A stretch of 64,000 nucleotides of DNA from Streptosporangium sandarakinum (GTDB taxonomy: Bacteria; Actinomycetota; Actinomycetes; Streptosporangiales; Streptosporangiaceae), in contig NZ_JACCCO010000002.1 of assembly GCF_013409935.1 (NCBI RefSeq), positions 434,001 through 498,000 of the forward strand, in the 5' to 3' direction. Under the pieces are notes generated by a model. That model ran no database searches and had not been told where the DNA came from. It saw only the letters and a list, made by a program, of their open reading frames with translations. Positions 59,381-64,000 of this stretch are shown piece by piece. The number at the start of each line of letters is the position of its first letter. The first letter of the stretch is position 1. A program made the translations under genes and the position numbers.

Positions 59381-59941
59381 TCAGGCGACGGTGGGCGCGG
59401 CCCCCGCGGGGCCGGCCCTGCGGGAGTGGAGCGCCCGCACCCGGAAGGCGAGCGCCACCAGGGCGACGCCGTAGACGATCGCCATCGTGCCGATGAGCCA
59501 GACGACCGCCAGCGCGCCGGTGGCCGGCCAGACGAACAGCAGGACGCCGAACAGGACCGCCAGCACCCCGCTGAGGATGAACGCCCACTCCCCCGTCGTG
59601 GCCTTTCGCAGGCGGATCCCCGCCATGATCTCCGCGACGCCGACGACGACGGCCCAGGCCGCGATCAGGAACAGCAGGGCGAGCGCGGTGATCCCCGGCC
59701 AGACCAGGGCCGCGACGCCGGCCAGGACGCTCAGCACACCGTAGGCGATCATCCAGGTCCGGGAGCCGCGCTCCCTCGACCCGAGGAGCGCGAACACGCC
59801 GTTGACGATGGCGTAGACACCGAAGACGACGACCAGCGCGAAGACCGTGATGCCCGGCCAGAGGATCGCCAGCAGGCCGAACAGGATCGCGCATGCTCCA
59901 CGAACGAGATAGACCCACCATGTACGGGTCAGCTCTTCCAT
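59381..59941 (-). CDS. HdeD/DUF308 family membrane protein
   Basis: 186 residues, ribosome binding site GGGGAGG seven bases before ATG. Six membrane helices in three duplicated pairs, each with the DUF308 pattern LFGLLAILWPGITVFALVVVFG, LAGVAALVWPGITALALLFL and LFGVLLFVWPATGALAVVWL. HdeD-type proteins are associated with acid or general stress; molecular role unknown. Precedes no other gene on its strand; next upstream gene is the UspA-type protein with the same orientation. Confidence 0.92.
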   Translation of the reverse strand: MEELTRTWWVYLVRGACAILFGLLAILWPGITVFALVVVFGVYAIVNGVFALLGSRERGSRTWMIAYGVLSVLAGVAALVWPGITALALLFLIAAWAVVVGVAEIMAGIRLRKATTGEWAFILSGVLAVLFGVLLFVWPATGALAVVWLIGTMAIVYGVALVALAFRVRALHSRRAGPAGAAPTVA

Positions 59942-60005
59942 GACCCACCTCCCCCTTTGGCCGATTTATGCCCAGAACCCCCCCGGGGGCGGCCCAGGAT
60001 TCGGT

Positions 60006-60019
60006 CAAAACGGTCTTAT
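60006..60019 (+). repeat. 14-bp motif, copy 1
   Basis: CAAAACGGTCTTAT, identical to 61996-62009. AT-rich in a very GC-rich genome and in both cases intergenic in the stress-gene group. This copy lies upstream of the HdeD-like gene and just after the UspA stop. Confidence 0.6.
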
Positions 60020-60065
60020 TCTCCGGAGATCGGCCGGTTCGTCGCCCCGGCCCGCGCTCCCCGCC

Positions 60066-60926
60066 CTACGGGCGGGGCCGCACGACCGCGACCGGGCAGT
60101 GCGCGTGGTGCAGCACGCCGTGGCTGACCGAGCCCAGTACGGCCGAGCCGAACCCGCCCAGCCCCCGCGCCCCGACGACGACCAGGTCGGCGTCCCGCGA
60201 CTCCTCCGTCAGGAGCGGCACCGGGTGGGTCAGGACCGCCGACTCCGCCACCTCGACATCGGCGTACTTCTCCCGCCAGGGTTCCAGGCGCTGCCGGGCC
60301 GTACGGACCTCCTCCTGGAACGAGTCCTCCAGCAGGGACGCGTAGTCGAAGGTGTGAGAGGGGATCACCGGGGCCCGCCAGCCGTGGACCACGCGCAGCC
60401 GGGCCCCGCGCAGCCGGGCCTGGGCGAACGCGTGACCGAGGGCGGCCTCGGAGTGCTCGGAGCCGTCGAAGCCCACGACGACCGTCCCGCGGACGGTCCT
60501 GGCGGGGGCGCGGACCACGACGACCGGGCCGGGGGCGTGCCCGGCCAGGCCCAGTCCCACCGACCCGAGCAGCAGCTCGGCGAAACCGCCCGCGCCCCTG
60601 TTGCCGATCACGACCTCGTCCGCCCGCTCGGCCTCGTCCCGCAGCCGCTCGACCACCGCGCCGGTCACCACGGCGCCGGTGACCTCGACCTCCGGCGCGC
60701 ACTCACGGGCCCGCCCCACCGCCGCGTCCAGCACGTCCTGGCAGTACCGGGTCCGCACGTCCTCGCTCAGGCCGGTCCCGGCCAGCGGGAACGCCGCGGC
60801 CCACGGCTCACTCACGTGCACGACCCTCAGTGCCGCGCCGGCGCGCGCGGCGTCCAGCGCCGCCCACTCCACCGCGGCCGTCGCGGACGCGGAGCCGTCG
60901 ACTCCGACGACGATCAGTCCGGTCAT
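60066..60926 (-). CDS. tandem-domain universal stress protein
   Basis: 286 residues, two UspA domains. Domain 1: VVGVDGSASATAAVEWAALDA…VVIGNRGAGGFAELLLGSVGLGLAGHAPGPVVVVR. Domain 2: VVVGFDGSEHSEAALGHAFAQ… LVVVGARGLGGFGSAVLGSVSHGVLHHAHCPVAVV. Both retain the ATP-binding G-2x-G-9x-G(S/T) loop. In actinobacteria such double proteins are often induced by hypoxia or stasis. Ribosome binding site AGAAGGAGAG before ATG. Lies between HdeD-like and DoxX genes on the same strand but with terminators between, so separately transcribed. Confidence 0.95.
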   Translation of the reverse strand: MTGLIVVGVDGSASATAAVEWAALDAARAGAALRVVHVSEPWAAAFPLAGTGLSEDVRTRYCQDVLDAAVGRARECAPEVEVTGAVVTGAVVERLRDEAERADEVVIGNRGAGGFAELLLGSVGLGLAGHAPGPVVVVRAPARTVRGTVVVGFDGSEHSEAALGHAFAQARLRGARLRVVHGWRAPVIPSHTFDYASLLEDSFQEEVRTARQRLEPWREKYADVEVAESAVLTHPVPLLTEESRDADLVVVGARGLGGFGSAVLGSVSHGVLHHAHCPVAVVRPRP

Positions 60927-61001
60927 CGTTCTCTCCTTCTCGGTCTTTCCTCACGTCCTGCGATCATTGCCCGTCACCCCACGCGCATTCACCCGGACAT
61001 G

Positions 61002-61036
61002 CCGGTGCCCGTCCCGGGGGCGGGGACGGGCACCGG
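61002..61036 (-). terminator. hairpin terminator downstream of DoxX gene
   Basis: Perfect 14-bp arms CCGGTGCCCGTCCC (61002-61015) and GGGACGGGCACCGG (61023-61036) with a seven-base loop, 13 bases beyond the stop of the minus-strand gene. Confidence 0.8.
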
Positions 61037-61049
61037 ACGGGGGTGGGCG

Positions 61050-61661
61050 CTACCGCAGGATCGGCAGGCGGCGGACCAGGGCGGTGTTGCCCCACCACCG
61101 GCCCAGGCCCAGGGTCTCACCAGCGCCGGCCAGGGCCAGCCCGATGAGGACGACGGCGTAGATCAGGTGCTCGTCCAGGAAGGGGTTGTTGGCCAGCGGC
61201 AGCTCGGCGGCCCACATCAGCACCAGCATCAGGGTGCCGGCGGCGGCGGCGATCCGCATGCCGACGCCGAGGATGAGGGCGGCGCCGATGCCCAGCAGGC
61301 CGGTCATGAACAGCCAGTCGACCCAGGCGTGCCCGGCCAGGGCGCCGAACAGGCCGCCGAGGGCGTTGTCGCCGGCGCCCTTGAGGAAGCCGGTGGTGGG
61401 GCTGCCCCCGTTGATCCAGGCGCGGTCGGCGGGGGTGGCGAAGCCCCAGCCGAAGACCTTGTCGAGGAAGGCCCACAGGAAGACCCAGCCGATCCCGATC
61501 CGGGCCGCGGCCCAGGCGTAGGCGGCCGGCCGCGCCGTGGCCGCGGTCGTGGTCTCCCCGGCGGCTCCGGCGACGGTCGCGGTCCCGGTCGGCGCGGCGG
61601 TCCCGGCGGCGGCCCGGTGGACGAGCTTGCGGTTGGTGTGGTGGTGCGCGGTGGCTGCCAT
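61050..61661 (-). CDS. DoxX family membrane protein
   Basis: 203 residues, ribosome binding site GAAGGAG before ATG. Four to five membrane helices after a ~35-residue cytosolic N-terminus; DoxX pattern ARIGIGWVFLWAFLDKVFGWGFA, FGALAGHAWVDWLFMTGLLGIGAALILG and NPFLDEHLIYAVVLIGLALAGAGETLGLGRWW. DoxX/MauE-like proteins serve membrane redox or oxidant-resistance complexes; no partner SodA/SseA here. Upstream of the gene is a DosR-box-like palindrome. Confidence 0.9.
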   Translation of the reverse strand: MAATAHHHTNRKLVHRAAAGTAAPTGTATVAGAAGETTTAATARPAAYAWAAARIGIGWVFLWAFLDKVFGWGFATPADRAWINGGSPTTGFLKGAGDNALGGLFGALAGHAWVDWLFMTGLLGIGAALILGVGMRIAAAAGTLMLVLMWAAELPLANNPFLDEHLIYAVVLIGLALAGAGETLGLGRWWGNTALVRRLPILR

Positions 61662-62044
61662 GAAGAGCTCCTTCGTCGCCGGCCGCTGCCGGTTTTCCCT
61701 GTTCTCCGGTACGGCTCCATCACACTCTTTACCGGGTCTTTGCCGCAGGTGCCGTACGGCTCTCCCGCGGCGGCGGAGGTCCCCGGCGGCCCGGGACCTT
61801 GGTCACTTACCGCCCACACACCGCGCGGGGCACCCGCGGGAGCCGTACGGAAAGTCCCGCCGGAGCCCCGCGGAGGCGGCACGCCGACGTCCCCGCACCG
61901 GGAACGTCGGCGCGGGCGTCGGGCCGCGGCGGACCGGGCGTCCACGATGACCGAGTTCATGCCAGAAGATGACCGCCGGAAAACGACAATCCACGCAAAA
62001 CGGTCTTATGGTTCTTCAGTCCCACGAGCGCAGAGGAGCCTCCG
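61662..62044. other. 383-bp divergent spacer with DosR-like palindrome and 14-bp motif copy 2
   Basis: GGGACC-TT-GGTCAC (61793-61806) resembles half of the actinobacterial DosR/DevR box (GGGAC-4-GTCCC type, one mismatch). CAAAACGGTCTTAT at 61996-62009 repeats the 60006 motif. The remaining sequence shows only small Arg-rich frames. The ribosome binding site of the amidohydrolase (AGAGGAG) ends seven bases before 62045. Confidence 0.55.
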
Positions 62045-63244
62045 ATGTCGCTTCGCGCGTCAGCCGACGACATGCGGGACGAACTGACCCGCCTCCGTCA
62101 CGACCTGCACCGCGAGCCCGAACTGGGCCTCGACCTGCCGAGGACCCAGGAGAGGGTGCTGGCCACCCTGACGGGCCTCCCCCTCGACGTACGGCCCGGC
62201 CGGCGGCTGAGCTCGGTGACGGCGGTGCTGCGCGGCGCGTCCCCGGGGCCGGCCGTGCTGCTGCGGGGCGACATGGACGCCCTGCCGGTCACCGAGCGCG
62301 GCGACCCGGCGGTCGCCTCCCGGGTGGCGGGCCGGATGCACGCCTGCGGCCACGACCTGCACACCGCCATGCTGGCCGGGGCGGCGCGACTGCTGGCGGC
62401 CCGGCGCGACCTGCTCGCCGGAAGCGTGGTCTTCATGTTCCAGCCGGGCGAGGAGGGGCAGGGCGGCGCGAAACTCATGATCGAGGAAGGCGTGCTGGAC
62501 GCCGCGGGCGAGCGTCCCGTCGCGGCCTACGCCCTGCACGTGTTCAGCTCGGGGCTCCCCCGCGGGGTGTTCGCCACCCGGGGCGGGCCGATGCTGGCCG
62601 CCTCCGACACCCTCTCGGTGACCGTGCGCGGCGTCGGCGGCCACGGTTCGGCGCCGCACCGCGCCAGGGACCCGGTACCGGTCGCGTGCGAGATCGTCAC
62701 CGCGCTGCAGACGATGGTCACCCGGAGCTTCGACGTGTTCGACCCGGTGGTGCTCACGGTCGGCAGCTTCCACGCGGGCACCACCGAAAACGTGATCCCG
62801 GACCGGGCCCGCTTCGAGGCGACGGTCCGCTCGTTCTCACCGGCCTCCCACGCTCTGGTCCGGGACCGCTCGACGGCCCTGGCCCGGGGCATCGCCGCGG
62901 CGCACGGGCTGGAGGCCGACGTCGAGTACCGGGTGAGCTACCCGGTGACGGTCAACGATCCCGAAGAGGCGGCCCTGGTCGCAGAGACCGTGCGGGAGGT
63001 GTACGGCGAGGACCGGTTCGTCATGGCCCCGCGGCCGTTCCCCGCGTCGGAGGACTTCTCGTTCGTCTGCGCCGAGGTTCCGTCGGCGTTCGTGGCGCTC
63101 GGCGCGTGCCCGGAGGGCGTCGACCCGGCCACCGCCGCCGTCAACCACTCCCCGGAGGCGCTGTTCGACGACGCCGTGCTGCCCGACGGGGCCGCGCTGT
63201 ACGCCGAGCTCGCCGTCCGCCGCCTGGCGCGCGCCGCGCGCTGA
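62045..63244 (+). CDS. M20 family amidohydrolase
   Basis: 399 residues. Metal-binding and catalytic segments: RLRHDLHREPELGLDLPRTQ, LLRGDMDALPV, GRMHACGHDLHTAMLAGAARLL, FQPGEEGQGGAKLMIEEGVLD and AYALHVFSSGLPRGVFATRGGPMLA. Belongs to the IAA-amino-acid hydrolase/N-acyl-amino-acid amidohydrolase group: dizinc hydrolysis of N-acyl amino acids. Dimerisation lid domain in 170-290. No signal peptide; cytosolic. Monocistronic. Confidence 0.95.
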   Translation: MSLRASADDMRDELTRLRHDLHREPELGLDLPRTQERVLATLTGLPLDVRPGRRLSSVTAVLRGASPGPAVLLRGDMDALPVTERGDPAVASRVAGRMHACGHDLHTAMLAGAARLLAARRDLLAGSVVFMFQPGEEGQGGAKLMIEEGVLDAAGERPVAAYALHVFSSGLPRGVFATRGGPMLAASDTLSVTVRGVGGHGSAPHRARDPVPVACEIVTALQTMVTRSFDVFDPVVLTVGSFHAGTTENVIPDRARFEATVRSFSPASHALVRDRSTALARGIAAAHGLEADVEYRVSYPVTVNDPEEAALVAETVREVYGEDRFVMAPRPFPASEDFSFVCAEVPSAFVALGACPEGVDPATAAVNHSPEALFDDAVLPDGAALYAELAVRRLARAAR

Positions 63245-63313
63245 GCCGCCGGGGAGCGGGCCGGGCGCGCGGGCACGGGCATGGACCGGGCGCTGGCACG
63301 GGGGGCGGGCGTC

Positions 63314-63988
63314 TCAGGAGGCCCCGTAGACCACCAGCGAGACGGCGACGTACTGGACGACGTAGGCGGCGACGGTGAAGGCGTGGAAGACCTCGTGGAA
63401 GCCGAACCACCGGGGCGAGGGGTCGGGGCGGCGCAGGCCGTACACCACCCCGCCCGCGGTGTAGAGCACCCCGCCCGCGATCACCAGGGCCACCGCGGCC
63501 ACCCCGGCGCCGGACAGGAGCTGGGGCAGCACGAACACCGCCGTCCAGCCCAGGGCGATGTAGAGGGCGGTGGACAGCAGGCGCGGGGCGGAGATCCACA
63601 GCACCCGGAACAGCACCCCGGCGACCGCGCCGGTCCAGATCACGGCCAGCACCACGACGCGGGCCGGGCCGTCGAGGGCGAGCAGCGCGAACGGGGTGTA
63701 GGTGCCCGCGATGATCAGATAGATGTTGGCGTGGTCGAGCCGGCGCAGCACCCCCTCCAGGCGCGGGGAGAGCGTGCCGCGGTGATAGGTGGCCGAGACG
63801 CCGAAGAGCAGGCCCGAGGTGATCGCGTAGATCGCGGCGGCGAGCCGCGCCTGCAGGGTGGGGCCCAGGGCGACGAGGACGTACCCGGCGATGATCGCGA
63901 CGGGTAGCGCCCCGGCGTGCAGCCAGCCGCGCAGCCGCGGCTTGATCGACATGGAGAGGGAGGGTCTCTGGGTGCCGGTCGAGCTCAT
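63314..63988 (-). CDS. hemolysin III / PAQR family membrane protein (TrhA-like)
   Basis: 224 residues, seven predicted helices. Conserved metal-site motifs of the PAQR family: SATYHRGTLSP (helix 2 end, Ser/His), LDHANIYLIIAGTYTPFALLAL and FGFHEVFHAFTVAAYVVQYVAV (HxxxH). The bacterial group modulates membrane energetics and fluidity; hemolytic activity is not a general property. GTG/ATG context: ATG 63988 with only a few bases remaining to the window end. Full length. Confidence 0.93.
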   Translation of the reverse strand: MSSTGTQRPSLSMSIKPRLRGWLHAGALPVAIIAGYVLVALGPTLQARLAAAIYAITSGLLFGVSATYHRGTLSPRLEGVLRRLDHANIYLIIAGTYTPFALLALDGPARVVVLAVIWTGAVAGVLFRVLWISAPRLLSTALYIALGWTAVFVLPQLLSGAGVAAVALVIAGGVLYTAGGVVYGLRRPDPSPRWFGFHEVFHAFTVAAYVVQYVAVSLVVYGAS

Positions 63989-64000
63989 GAACCTACGGTA

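Overview
The window is high-GC DNA (roughly 70% or more by eye) with closely packed genes, many GTG starts, GTGA/ATGA overlaps and long perfect hairpins between convergent genes. Gene content points to a Gram-positive actinomycete: oligoribonuclease, D-Ala carboxypeptidase, many lipoprotein or single-pass proteins, a BTAD/AfsR-type regulator, membrane Ser/Thr kinases, ECF sigma factors, L-lysine 6-transaminase and DUF2510/DUF4097/DUF998 proteins. The style resembles Streptosporangiaceae; genus cannot be settled from the sequence alone. I see no transposase, integrase, CRISPR array or rRNA, so this looks like chromosomal DNA.

Layout. 1-7.7 kb: a DUF4097 protein cut by the window edge, Tex, a YnfA/DUF998 membrane pair with a damaged junction, a MerR regulator coupled to an aldo-keto reductase, and an orphan histidine kinase. 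7.9-12.7 kb: secreted 5'-nucleotidase, a small-molecule kinase, a large XRE-like regulator and a divergent small acidic protein. 12.8-16.8 kb: two unannotated 31-residue paralogous peptides (12794-12889 and 14850-14945) around a polyprenyl-phosphate-type glycosyltransferase and a STAS protein, then an APC permease and a lipoprotein. 17-20 kb: GT4 glycosyltransferase, PIG-L deacetylase and an LPG-synthase-like membrane protein. 20-29.5 kb: BTAD/AAA regulator, a DedA protein behind a probable iron box, D,D-carboxypeptidase, an ArsR/old-yellow-enzyme pair with a clear shared operator, a His/Trp-rich secreted protein, an rRNA/tRNA methyltransferase and a small CDF-like protein.

29.8-48.7 kb: a VWA protein, a membrane-tethered ECF sigma factor with a fused zinc-finger and extracytoplasmic domain, then a long co-directional surface-polysaccharide locus: two small membrane proteins, a CelD-like acyltransferase, four GT2 domains, a NodB deacetylase, a Wzx-type flippase with an added membrane domain, a GH26-like enzyme and a 1262-residue GT2/polymerase fusion. 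It closes with a second ECF sigma factor and an LCP ligase, which could attach the product to the wall. No initiating sugar-phosphate transferase or sugar-nucleotide genes are present.

48.7-64 kb: a phosphotransferase carrying a 12-bp minisatellite, a MocR regulator divergent from a probably leaderless PPOX-fold gene, a kinase/pseudokinase pair with a DUF2510 protein, orn, tRNA-His, a LuxR-type regulator tail-to-tail with lysine 6-transaminase, and a stress group (HdeD-like, UspA tandem, DoxX), M20 amidohydrolase and a hemolysin-III-type protein.

The strongest candidate for something undescribed is the pair of 31-residue Pro/Arg-rich peptides: 22 of 31 residues are identical while 12 of those identical residues use different codons, so the protein sequence is being conserved. 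Each has its own ribosome binding site.
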